Positions 1 to 6,713 of a stretch of DNA of 6,731 bases are shown here, piece by piece. Origin of the DNA: Bacteroidales bacterium (lineage in GTDB: Bacteria; Bacteroidota; Bacteroidia; Bacteroidales; WCHB1-69). Where the stretch lies: the NCBI GenBank assembly GCA_024400715.1, contig JAKSMH010000058.1, positions 1 to 6,731 of the forward strand, in the 5' to 3' direction. The notes below the pieces were generated by a model. The model saw only the letters and a program-made list of their open reading frames with translations, did not search any database and had not been told where the DNA came from. Position numbers and translations under genes: made by a program. Within the stretch, counting starts at the first letter, position 1. Each line of letters opens with the position of its first letter.

Positions 1-34
1 AAACAAAAATAAAAAAAATACGCAACTCTTGCCC
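1..34 (-). terminator. Possible weak terminator after the M16 peptidase gene
   Basis: Read on the minus strand, downstream of the peptidase stop codon, GCAA-GAG-TTGC (22-32) can form a 4-bp stem with a 3-nt loop, followed at once by a T-rich run (20 down to 1). Just before it are two AT-only dyads: 45-61 (TTTTAATT/AATTAAAA around one G) and 35-46 (AATAT/ATATT). The T-tract in the right place supports intrinsic termination of the four-gene transcript, but the GC stem is very short, so this is only a candidate. Confidence 0.3.
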
Positions 35-75
35 AATATCCATATTTTAATTGAATTAAAAACGACTCCGATTAT

Positions 76-1317
76 TTACACCTTTCCTCTATAATACATC
101 GTGGTTTCCTGTGTCTTCTGGAACAACTGTCGGCACAAGCCATTGATTTGTTCTTCACTCACCGCAAAATATCTCTTTATCTCGTCATTAAAGTCTTCCA
201 CACGGCTAAAACATTCCGACACCGCCAAGGAAGAAGAACGGTCTTCAATTTTGATATCATTCTGTAAGATAATCGTTTCCACCCTATTCTTCACCTTTTG
301 CAGCTCTCGCTGTTGGATCAATTTTTCGGGAAGTTGGTATAGATAATCACACAAAATCCGATCTGCCTCTTCAATTTTGACATTTTCATCCGGACGGCCG
401 CCAACGACAAACACGCCAGGATCAAGTGTACCCGTTACGTAGGCACTGATATCCGTAAAGACATGTCGATCCAACACCAATTCTTTATACAGGAAGGAAG
501 ACTGTCCGCTTCCGAACAAATCCGACAGCAAGTCGTAGGCATAAAAATCATCATCCAGACGACCGCAGGTAGGCCATCCCTTAAACAGCATATCGGCAGG
601 AACATCGCGACGAACTTCCAAGAAGCGACTTTGCGTCTGAGGCGATTCTTTGGGAAAATTTTTGCAGACAGGATTGCCTGACGGAATATCGCCGAACCAT
701 TTTTCGACCAAGGGCACAATTTCTTCAAAACGAACATTTCCCGCCACCGTCAAAACCGCATTATTCGGACGATAAAAATGATAGAAGAACTTCTTCATAT
801 CATCCATCGTCACTTTTTCTATATGACTGATTTCCTTACCGATAGGCAGCCATTGATAGGGATGTTTCTGAAAATAGAAATCATTAAAGAGCATCCACAT
901 ATCACCGTATGGACGATTCAGAAAATTCTCCTTAAACTCTTCAATCACCACCTGTTTTTGGACATCCAACTTCGGCTGTTGGAAGGCCAACTCCATCATA
1001 CGGTCCGACTCCAACCACAAGGCGTGCTCAATATTCACAGCCGGAAGGGTAATATAGTAATGCGTGATATCCTGCGTCGTATAGGCATTGTTTATGGCAC
1101 CCACCTTTTGCAATTGGGCATCATAATCCGCAATATTTTTAGAGCCAGTGAACATAAAATGTTCAAAAAGATGCGCCATACCGGTCATTTCGGGCGATTC
1201 GTCACGCGAGCCGACATTATACACCACGTTACACGAGGCCAAGGGAGTTGTATGGTCTTCGTGAACAATCAGACGAAGACCGTTGGGGAATATATGTCTT
1301 TTAAATTGAAGCGGCAT
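76..1317 (-). CDS. M16B family zinc metallopeptidase (pitrilysin/insulinase-like, about 410 aa)
   Basis: Predicted zinc endopeptidase of family M16, 413 aa, the usual length of the short M16B form with two homologous half-domains. The N-terminal half has the inverted zinc motif HLFEH at residues 49-53 (zinc ligands H49 and H53, catalytic E52); the distal glutamate ligand is likely E127 (or E126) in VVIEEF. The family segment FYRPNNAVLTVAGN lies at 181-194, and the C-terminal half begins around 235, with GSGQSSFLY at 269-277. No signal peptide or membrane segment is seen, so a cytoplasmic enzyme is predicted. The start codon lies one base after the stop of the upstream surface-protein gene (TAA-G-ATG), which indicates translational coupling; residues from M1 onward already match the family (NGLRLIVHED), supporting this start. 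The Arg and Tyr that many M16 enzymes use to hold substrate (LRxxxxxxY) correspond here to V281 and T288. The substrate is unknown. Confidence 0.9.
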   Translation of the reverse strand: MPLQFKRHIFPNGLRLIVHEDHTTPLASCNVVYNVGSRDESPEMTGMAHLFEHFMFTGSKNIADYDAQLQKVGAINNAYTTQDITHYYITLPAVNIEHALWLESDRMMELAFQQPKLDVQKQVVIEEFKENFLNRPYGDMWMLFNDFYFQKHPYQWLPIGKEISHIEKVTMDDMKKFFYHFYRPNNAVLTVAGNVRFEEIVPLVEKWFGDIPSGNPVCKNFPKESPQTQSRFLEVRRDVPADMLFKGWPTCGRLDDDFYAYDLLSDLFGSGQSSFLYKELVLDRHVFTDISAYVTGTLDPGVFVVGGRPDENVKIEEADRILCDYLYQLPEKLIQQRELQKVKNRVETIILQNDIKIEDRSSSLAVSECFSRVEDFNDEIKRYFAVSEEQINGLCRQLFQKTQETTMYYRGKV

Positions 1318-1318
1318 C

Positions 1319-3619
1319 TTAACGAATAATGGTTACATCTCCCCTTTTGATAAGTTCCTGGGATAAATTATTATACCGAACATATTGAATGAAATAGGTA
1401 TAAATTCCAGCAGGACAGGGTTTTCCGTTGAAATTCGTGCCATCCCAAAATTGTTCGGGATTATCGGCAGTAAACACCAAACTGCCGTGTCTATCGAAAA
1501 TAGAAATGGAATACTTGGCCACATTAGTCACCACGGGAGCGAACACATCGTTCAGTCCATCATCGTTGGGTGTAAACGAGTTAGGCACATAAAGCACGTG
1601 ATTATCCACCACCGGGACTGTTTCGGTGTAAGTATCTTCGCAAACCGCATTATCACGGTCCGTCACGGTCAATACCACATTATAGGTATCCTCATTGGTA
1701 TAAATATGCGATGGATTTTCCTCGGAACTAACAGAACCGTCACCAAAGCCCCAGTGATAGTTAACATTGTCACCGACAGAATTATTGGTAAAGAATACGG
1801 ACTGACCGACTTCGGCTTCCAAAGGTTCAAGTGTGAACGCGGCCGTGGGATTCACCCCCGCCGTGATATAATTCGGCAAGGTTATCTCCGCTGCGCAAGC
1901 CAACGCTTCGTAAGCCTGATAATATATGGTATAATGGCCCGGAGCGGTAAAGGTATAAGTTTGGTGATCGCCATAAATCGTATCACTCATCGTAGGCGAG
2001 GAAATAATCCATTTATGGGTTGATGCCGGTGTTGCCGTTGAAGAGAAAGTCACCTCTTCGGGCACGCAGATATTGTTGGGGGCGATGCTGTAATGGCCTT
2101 GAATCGTAGGCGTTCCCGTAATCAAGGCGGTATGGTAGGCGGTATCCACCAAGCAACCCCAGCGGTCGCTGACAGTAACCATAAACGTCGTATTTTCGGT
2201 AATATCGGCATCGGTTTCACGAGCGTGGGGGTTGTTCAGCGGAGCAGACGGTGTCCAATTATACTTCAGCGGTTCGGTGCCGCCCGTCATCTGCAATTCT
2301 ACGTGGTTACATTGATCACAATAAAAAATGCTATCGCTTGTCAAGGTAAACAGATTATTGTCAATCATAACCAATTCTACTGAATCGAACTGGGAATATC
2401 TGCTCGTTGTTCCATTAAGATAACGGAACTGCTCGCAAATGATGGTTTCGTAAACCAACTTCACCGTCTTCACCTCTCCTGGATTGAAATGAGCTGATTG
2501 CGCACATACCACATGCATGTGAACGGCCGTATCCCCTTCGTAAAACGTAAAAGGAATATTGTCTCTAAGCGTATCCACCTGTCCATTGGAGCGGTCTCGC
2601 AACACATAAAAATCCGTTCCATTAACCGCCGTTCCGCCCGTGGTAACCAAATTCACATTCACAGAATATTCCAAAACATCCTGATAACGCAGACTCACGT
2701 TAGCGATATTACAGTTTTTGATAATGGTATCATTGTCCTCCATCGTCATTGCGTGTTCCAAGAAAAACGAAGGCACCTCAAAACTACCCTGCTTTAGAAA
2801 CACGCCCGAATCGTATGCGTCATCAGAAGCATTGGCAATGGAAATCTTCATTTGATATTCGGAACAAGGACAAAGCAATTGAGAGGCCTCCAATTCCGTG
2901 GTATAGCCATCATATTGCACGACCTGACCGCCCGCATTGTTTACATAAAAACGACTGTATGCCAATGAAGTGCAATCGTCCGCAGAATATGAGCCACCAG
3001 GCGTTCCCGGATTTACCGCATTGATGCTCACGGGGATATTTCCCGAACCTGGAATAATCGCCACATTCTTGGTGACCACCTGCTGGGTAACCGCGTCAGG
3101 CCCCTTCAAGAAGAAACCAAAAACATCATTATAATCCGAGCAAACATATTCGGGATATTCTTCGGAACCAAAAATATACTTAAAGGAAAACGAAGGCGTC
3201 AGATAACAGTTGAAATTAAACTGCAAAACAGAAGCATTACTTAAAGTTGCCGAAATCAAACCTTGTAAATCCGGATCCACGGAAGCCTGATTCACACCCA
3301 CAGTGTTGCTTTCACTTGGGGAATTATTGGGACCTGGTGCCACATTAATATTTCCCGTTGTCAAAATAATACCCGACTGAAAAGGGAAGGAAGGGTTGGT
3401 ATTGGTAAAGCGACCCACCTGTGAACCATTGATATTATTGGCACTCCAATTGAACTTGCAATCGTGCAAAGTCACACCTTCGGCAGCCAAATAACCATTT
3501 ATCAAGGCATCTGGAGAGATTCCGTTGACGGGGATTGTTGTGATGGCCTGGGCAGAAACACTCATCCAAGCTAAAAGCAGGTATATTCCCATAGACATTG
3601 ACACAAGTAGTTTTTTCAT
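1319..3619 (-). CDS. T9SS type B secreted surface protein: choice-of-anchor L, Calx-beta-like, PKD-like and CHU_C (gliding motility-type) sorting domain
   Basis: Secreted or cell-surface protein of 766 aa. Residues 1-23 form a Sec signal peptide with likely cleavage SVSA|Q24. Residues about 45-283 match the choice-of-anchor L domain, including FPFQSGIILTTG (78-89) and the diagnostic GSEEYPEYVCSDYNDVFGFF (151-170). Residues about 310-420 look Calx-beta-like (GTAVNGTDFY, then FYEGD). Residues about 440-500 and 505-585 are Ig/PKD-like sandwiches, and about 592-670 is a clear PKD domain (WGFGDGS at 623-629). Residues 676-766 are the CHU_C, T9SS type B sorting domain (VPNSFTPNDDGLNDVF; FDRHGSLVF; WDGTNFNGKPCPAGIY). 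By family knowledge such proteins cross the outer membrane through T9SS and stay surface-linked or are released; adhesion or biofilm roles are common but unproven here. It has 16 cysteines, including a CDQC at 434-437. The start is 23 bases after the preceding gene, with MKK at once leading the signal peptide. Confidence 0.9.
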   Translation of the reverse strand: MKKLLVSMSMGIYLLLAWMSVSAQAITTIPVNGISPDALINGYLAAEGVTLHDCKFNWSANNINGSQVGRFTNTNPSFPFQSGIILTTGNINVAPGPNNSPSESNTVGVNQASVDPDLQGLISATLSNASVLQFNFNCYLTPSFSFKYIFGSEEYPEYVCSDYNDVFGFFLKGPDAVTQQVVTKNVAIIPGSGNIPVSINAVNPGTPGGSYSADDCTSLAYSRFYVNNAGGQVVQYDGYTTELEASQLLCPCSEYQMKISIANASDDAYDSGVFLKQGSFEVPSFFLEHAMTMEDNDTIIKNCNIANVSLRYQDVLEYSVNVNLVTTGGTAVNGTDFYVLRDRSNGQVDTLRDNIPFTFYEGDTAVHMHVVCAQSAHFNPGEVKTVKLVYETIICEQFRYLNGTTSRYSQFDSVELVMIDNNLFTLTSDSIFYCDQCNHVELQMTGGTEPLKYNWTPSAPLNNPHARETDADITENTTFMVTVSDRWGCLVDTAYHTALITGTPTIQGHYSIAPNNICVPEEVTFSSTATPASTHKWIISSPTMSDTIYGDHQTYTFTAPGHYTIYYQAYEALACAAEITLPNYITAGVNPTAAFTLEPLEAEVGQSVFFTNNSVGDNVNYHWGFGDGSVSSEENPSHIYTNEDTYNVVLTVTDRDNAVCEDTYTETVPVVDNHVLYVPNSFTPNDDGLNDVFAPVVTNVAKYSISIFDRHGSLVFTADNPEQFWDGTNFNGKPCPAGIYTYFIQYVRYNNLSQELIKRGDVTIIR

Positions 3620-3642
3620 ATTTTACAGATTTAATTTTATCA

Positions 3643-4575
3643 TTAAGAATTAAACACGAAACGAATTAGAACGCCAAAGTTACACGAAAACTTATCCTTA
3701 TAACCTTCCAAACCAAACTTGCTGGCGGAAAAATAAAAATTGGGATCAATAGAAACCACCTTGTTAAAGGCGATTTTCAAGCCAAAGCAGGCCGAAAAGC
3801 CAAAACCCGGACCGCCATAACGCACTTTGGAACCATCAGACTGCACCCCAGGGATATTTTGCTGATAATTATTCAGCAAGTCGTATGTCAAAATTTTGTT
3901 TCGGTTGTCGTCATAAAAATAGGCCTCCATTTTTTTGACACGCACGAAATTGAATTGCAGTCCCGCCTCCAAATAGGGTTTTACGATGGACTTGGTAGAG
4001 AACACGTAACAGGCGGACAAGTCGAACATAGAGCGGTCCTCACGACCTACAATATATTGATTATCCAGCATTCCCGTTCGATTACCGATATTTCCGGATG
4101 GAGCCGCATACAACATTCTAAACCCTCCGTTGGCAATCAAATGCGCGTAGGAATAGGTCAACTGAATGCCCCAGTTTTTCGCAAGGCGGTACTTCACGCC
4201 CAATTGAATGAACACGCTGACCTTGTAGCTCGTGTTGCCTAACGGACCGTCCAGATAAACCGAATCGCTAATATATGGATAATAGTTTTTAACTGTCCTA
4301 TTGATTTCGTCATACCAATACTTATTACCGAAGATATAGCCGAGATTATTCTCGTTTTCGAGACTTCCGTTATAGTATTGGGCATTATATTTCGAACCGA
4401 AATAGCATCCGCCGGCGATGATGAAATTGAAGCCTTGGTCTTCGATATCATCCGTATCGCGTTGTTTGTTATTCTTTTCATAAGACTCACGATGATGGTT
4501 TTTCTTCCATTCCTGAGAGAAAGCCGTAGTGCCGACCAGCAAAATCAAAGCAAGCAACAAAATCTTCTTCATCAT
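3643..4575 (-). CDS. Outer-membrane beta-barrel-like protein, function unknown
   Basis: Exported protein of 310 aa that I do not recognise as a named family. The chosen start is the first Met of MMKK (4575); the second Met (4572) is equally possible. The frame opens 15 codons earlier (4620), but that would place charged residues before the signal peptide and overlap the end of lpdA; at 4575 there is a purine-rich AAGAAG just upstream and a 29-base gap to lpdA. Residues 1-20 are a signal peptide with likely cleavage AFS|Q21. Residues 22-47 are highly charged (KKNHHRE, KNNKQRDTDDIED) and probably a periplasmic linker. From residue 48 on there are alternating hydrophobic/aromatic stretches separated by polar loops, for example 118-130, 133-147, 198-214, 257-272, 276-286 and a last strand 296-308 ending IRFVF, the pattern of a small outer-membrane barrel. 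It precedes the T9SS cargo gene, so an envelope role is likely; any direct link to T9SS is inference. Confidence 0.75.
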   Translation of the reverse strand: MMKKILLLALILLVGTTAFSQEWKKNHHRESYEKNNKQRDTDDIEDQGFNFIIAGGCYFGSKYNAQYYNGSLENENNLGYIFGNKYWYDEINRTVKNYYPYISDSVYLDGPLGNTSYKVSVFIQLGVKYRLAKNWGIQLTYSYAHLIANGGFRMLYAAPSGNIGNRTGMLDNQYIVGREDRSMFDLSACYVFSTKSIVKPYLEAGLQFNFVRVKKMEAYFYDDNRNKILTYDLLNNYQQNIPGVQSDGSKVRYGGPGFGFSACFGLKIAFNKVVSIDPNFYFSASKFGLEGYKDKFSCNFGVLIRFVFNS

Positions 4576-4604
4576 AGTCTTCTTAAAAATAACATTAAAA
4601 ACCG

Positions 4605-5996
4605 TTATAAGTGAACGCATTCGCCGTAAGCGGCAGCGGCAGCTTCCATAATGGCTTCGGAAAGCGTCGGATGAGGGTGAACGGCGTGGATAATATCTGG
4701 GCCGGTTACCTTCAGACTGCGGGCCAGCACGGCACCCGAAATCATTTCGGTCACGTTATCGCCAATCAGGTGACAGCCGAGCCATTCGCCGGTATTCTTG
4801 TCAAAGATGAGTTTCACCATACCATCGCGGCTGCCTGAAGCGGTTGCCTTGCCAGAAGCCGTGAAAGGGAATTTGCCGATAAGCACCTCGCGGCCTTGTT
4901 CCACGCACTTGCGTTCGGTCAAGCCCACGGAAGCGATTTCGGGGGTGGTATAGGTACAACCGGGGATGTTGCCATAATCCACCGGTGTAGGATTCAGGCC
5001 TGCGATTTTTTCAACGCAAACCAAGGCCTCGTGGGATGCCACGTGAGCCAAGGCTGGACCATGGACAATATCACCAATGGCGTAAATACCGTCCTGATTG
5101 GTTCGATAATAGTCGTCCACCACCACTTTGCCGCGTTCGGTTGCCACACCGTATTCTTCCAAACCGATGCCTTCCAAGTTGGTGATAACGCCAACGGCCG
5201 ACAAGACGATTTCGCATTCCAATTCCACCATATTGCCTTTGGCATCCTTAACGGCCACCTTACACAAATCTCCAGTAGTATCCACGCTTTCGACGGCTGC
5301 CGAAGTCATTGTCTTGATACCGGCCTTACGGAAAGAGCGTTCCAATTGTTTGGAGATTTCCTCATCTTCAACGGGAACCAGATTAGGCATATATTCGACG
5401 ATAGTCACCTTCGTGCCCATAGAAGCATAGAAAAATGCCAATTCGCTACCGATAGCGCCAGAACCCATCACCACCATCGTTTCGGGGAGTTTGGGCAGCG
5501 TCAAGGCCTCACGGTAACCGATAATCTTCTTTCCGTCCTGCTGAACATTAGGCAAGGAACGAGAGCGAGCACCAGTTGCCAAGATGATATGATTGGCTTC
5601 ATACAGTTCCACACTGCCATCGGCCTTGGTCACCTCTACCTTTTTGTCTTTTACGATTTTACCGAAGCCATTGATGACTTCCACGTTGTTCTTTTTCAGC
5701 AGGAACTGCACGCCCTTGCTCATCATATCGGCCACGGTACGACTGCGTTTGACCACAGCTTCAAAATCGGCGGTCACGCCTTCTATGGAAATGCCATAAT
5801 TGGCTGCGTGTTTCGCATAGTTAAACACTTGGGCCGACTTCAGCAAGGCCTTGGTTGGGATGCATCCCCAATTCAGGCAAATGCCACCGACTTCGGCACG
5901 TTCAACAACGGCTACCTTCATATTCAACTGGCTGGCGCGAATCGCAGCCACATAACCTCCGGGACCACTCCCGACAACAATCAAATCGTAATTCAT
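4605..5996 (-). CDS. lpdA: Dihydrolipoyl dehydrogenase (E3)
   Basis: Cytoplasmic FAD-dependent disulfide oxidoreductase, 463 aa, full length for the family. It reoxidises dihydrolipoamide with NAD+ in 2-oxoacid dehydrogenase complexes and the glycine cleavage system (EC 1.8.1.4). Seen in the sequence: FAD Rossmann motif GSGPGG (9-14) with ribose-binding E32; redox-active disulfide C40/C45 in GGICLNWGCIPTK; ATGA at 140-143; NAD-binding GSGAIG (178-183); second FAD motif GIYAIGDIVHGPALAHVA (303-320); C-terminal dimerisation domain with the catalytic dyad H442 and E447 in HPTLSE. The start at 5996 was chosen because MNYDLIVVGSGPGG matches family N-termini; the frame stays open to 6044, but those 16 extra residues fit no known domain and would span the likely transcription start. 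No E1 or E2 gene is adjacent, so it is probably a shared, stand-alone E3. It is the first gene of the apparent four-gene run, 29 bases ahead of the barrel gene. Confidence 0.97.
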   Translation of the reverse strand: MNYDLIVVGSGPGGYVAAIRASQLNMKVAVVERAEVGGICLNWGCIPTKALLKSAQVFNYAKHAANYGISIEGVTADFEAVVKRSRTVADMMSKGVQFLLKKNNVEVINGFGKIVKDKKVEVTKADGSVELYEANHIILATGARSRSLPNVQQDGKKIIGYREALTLPKLPETMVVMGSGAIGSELAFFYASMGTKVTIVEYMPNLVPVEDEEISKQLERSFRKAGIKTMTSAAVESVDTTGDLCKVAVKDAKGNMVELECEIVLSAVGVITNLEGIGLEEYGVATERGKVVVDDYYRTNQDGIYAIGDIVHGPALAHVASHEALVCVEKIAGLNPTPVDYGNIPGCTYTTPEIASVGLTERKCVEQGREVLIGKFPFTASGKATASGSRDGMVKLIFDKNTGEWLGCHLIGDNVTEMISGAVLARSLKVTGPDIIHAVHPHPTLSEAIMEAAAAAYGECVHL

Positions 5997-6033
5997 AGTA
6001 TATAGTTTAGTTTTTATAATTTGCTTTAATTTG

Positions 6034-6041
6034 CAAAAATA
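6034..6041 (-). promoter_or_regulatory. lpdA promoter, Bacteroidota-type -7 element
   Basis: On the minus strand 6041-6034 reads TATTTTTG, an exact match to the TAnnTTTG -7 consensus of Bacteroidota. The expected start of transcription is a few bases further on, giving a leader of roughly 30 nt before the lpdA ATG at 5996; that leader is A/T-rich and has no Shine-Dalgarno, as is common in the phylum. The -33 element is poor: ATGG (6065-6062), about 20 bases upstream, is the nearest thing to TTTG. The heptamer array starts about 20 bases beyond that site. Confidence 0.6.
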
Positions 6042-6086
6042 CAAAAACTATTTAGATGAGACCATTTTTAGAATTATTTTTTATTT

Positions 6087-6191
6087 CTGTGAGCTGTGAG
6101 CTGTGAGCTGTGAGCTGTGAGCTGTGAACTGTGAGCTGTGAGCAGTGAACTGTGAACTGTGAACTGTGAACTGTGAGCAGTGAGCTGTGAA
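6087..6191. repeat. Heptanucleotide tandem repeat, 15 copies of CTGTGAG and variants
   Basis: Fifteen perfectly phased 7-base units without insertions. Position 7 is G or A and position 2 is T or A; all other positions are constant. In order: five CTGTGAG, one CTGTGAA, two CTGTGAG, one CAGTGAA, three CTGTGAA, one CTGTGAG, one CAGTGAG, one CTGTGAA. A degenerate unit (TAGTGTA, 6192-6198) follows, and the GA/TAG-rich stretch to about 6219 may be further decayed copies. It lies between the lpdA promoter and the stem-loop element, outside any gene. Its seven-base unit and near-perfect phasing are typical of a sequence that grows and shrinks by replication slippage. Any effect on lpdA expression is inference. 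Confidence 0.95.
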
Positions 6192-6275
6192 TAGTGTAGA
6201 TGAGTAGAGAGGTAGAGGAATTAAGATCGTTTATATTCTCCGCATTTCAAGAGGTCGTCCCTTTCTTTTGCATCT

Positions 6276-6566
6276 TTTCTTTGGGGTGGCAAAGAAAGTA
6301 TCGGAAAATGGTATTGCCCTTTCAGGCAACAGGTCCAACAAAACCTTTCCCACCGGAGATGCATTCTCTGGAGATGAAGGCAGTCTGGTAGATGATGCCT
6401 AAAAGGCATTGTCTTGGGTAACCCCGCACAAACCCGAAAGGGTGCAGCGTGGGGAGATGGCAGGTATCGTGGTCATAGCGCGGCACCCGAGAAGGCATCC
6501 ACGAAGCCAACAGGAACCTGCCGCGCAATTGTCACGGAATTGACGATACAAACTTCGATGAAGTTT
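6276..6566 (+). other. Dense stem-loop element: candidate structured RNA or palindromic intergenic repeat
   Basis: Eight local stem-loops tile this stretch without overlapping: 6276-6283/6290-6297 (8 bp, TTTCTTTG/CAAAGAAA); 6314-6318/6325-6329 (5 bp); 6353-6359/6365-6371 (7 bp with one G-U, loop TGCAT); 6395-6400/6404-6409 (ATGCCT/AGGCAT, loop AAA); 6422-6427/6449-6454 (6 bp with one G-U) enclosing 6432-6435/6440-6443, closed by a GAAA tetraloop; 6459-6465/6516-6522 (GGCAGGT/ACCTGCC) enclosing 6467-6472/6499-6504 (TCGTGG/CCACGA); 6526-6530/6538-6542; and 6550-6556/6560-6566 (AAACTTC/GAAGTTT, loop GAT). The two G-U pairs and the GNRA-type GAAA loop work only in a plus-strand RNA. Competing pairings exist: 6478-6485/6519-6526 (8 bp), 6464-6470/6543-6549 (7 bp), and 6440-6445/6483-6488 (6 bp). 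Short open frames across it on both strands resemble no protein and are broken up by the palindromes. I see no TAnnTTTG promoter on its left and no T-tract terminator after the last stem, so transcription is unproven. It matches no RNA family I can name with confidence. Confidence 0.55.
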
Positions 6567-6705
6567 CAAGAAAGACATCCTTCCAAATTTATAAGAATAT
6601 TTTTAACATATCAAATTTTTATTTGTTAATTTAATTCACTATCAATCTGAATATTAGACAAGTAAAAAATTTTGCCAAATTGTATTTTCGTATGTTTTAT
6701 TTGTT
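6567..6705. other. AT-rich intergenic spacer
   Basis: Strongly AT-rich sequence between the last stem-loop and the right-hand promoter. I see no coding frame, tRNA or clear terminator in it. TATTTTCG at 6683-6690 is a one-mismatch copy of the -7 consensus, and ATTAGAC (6653-6659) is the left arm of a small inverted repeat around the promoter. Together with the neighbouring elements it completes the gene-free stretch 5997-6731. Confidence 0.6.
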
Positions 6706-6713
6706 TATTTTTG
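6706..6713 (+). promoter_or_regulatory. Rightward Bacteroidota-type -7 element for a gene beyond the window
   Basis: TATTTTTG on the plus strand is an exact TAnnTTTG match, and with the next three bases (TATTTTTGCAA, 6706-6716) it is identical to the lpdA promoter core on the other strand. A TTG at 6680-6682 lies 23 bases upstream, slightly far for a -33 element. The remaining 18 bases hold no start codon. The implied gene would be transcribed away from lpdA and start to the right of the window. Confidence 0.5.

Noticed and set aside
1385..2023. Plus-strand open frame of 212 codons opposite the T9SS surface protein
   Set aside because: Antisense to the PKD and sorting-domain coding sequence, with no domain and no promoter; a shadow frame. 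The same holds for 778-1329, 2093-2383, 2498-2797 and 3859-4242.
4576..4620. Upstream start for the barrel protein (15 extra residues)
   Set aside because: It would bury the signal peptide behind a polar segment and overlap the lpdA stop region; MMKK at 4575 begins a standard signal peptide.
4896..6005. Long plus-strand open frame (369 codons) opposite lpdA
   Set aside because: It lies wholly antisense to a clear dihydrolipoyl dehydrogenase gene; its translation is His- and Phe-rich with no recognisable domain, as expected of a shadow frame.
5997..6044. Upstream start for lpdA (16 extra residues)
   Set aside because: The extension precedes the conserved N-terminus and runs over the -7 element and the likely transcription start.
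6087..6191. CRISPR array
   Set aside because: The units are 7 bases and contiguous with no spacers, and no cas gene is present.
6395..6566. Retron msr-msd or group II intron fragment
   Set aside because: The hairpin density suggested it, but no reverse transcriptase is in the window, and I could not find an intron domain V-like hairpin or a convincing a1/a2 pairing. A gene just right of the window could reopen the question.
6200..6629. Four short open frames (plus 6200-6391 and 6414-6629; minus 6221-6409 and 6322-6528)
   Set aside because: They overlap each other on both strands, cover palindromic DNA, and have no convincing start site or domain; a structured non-coding element explains the region better.
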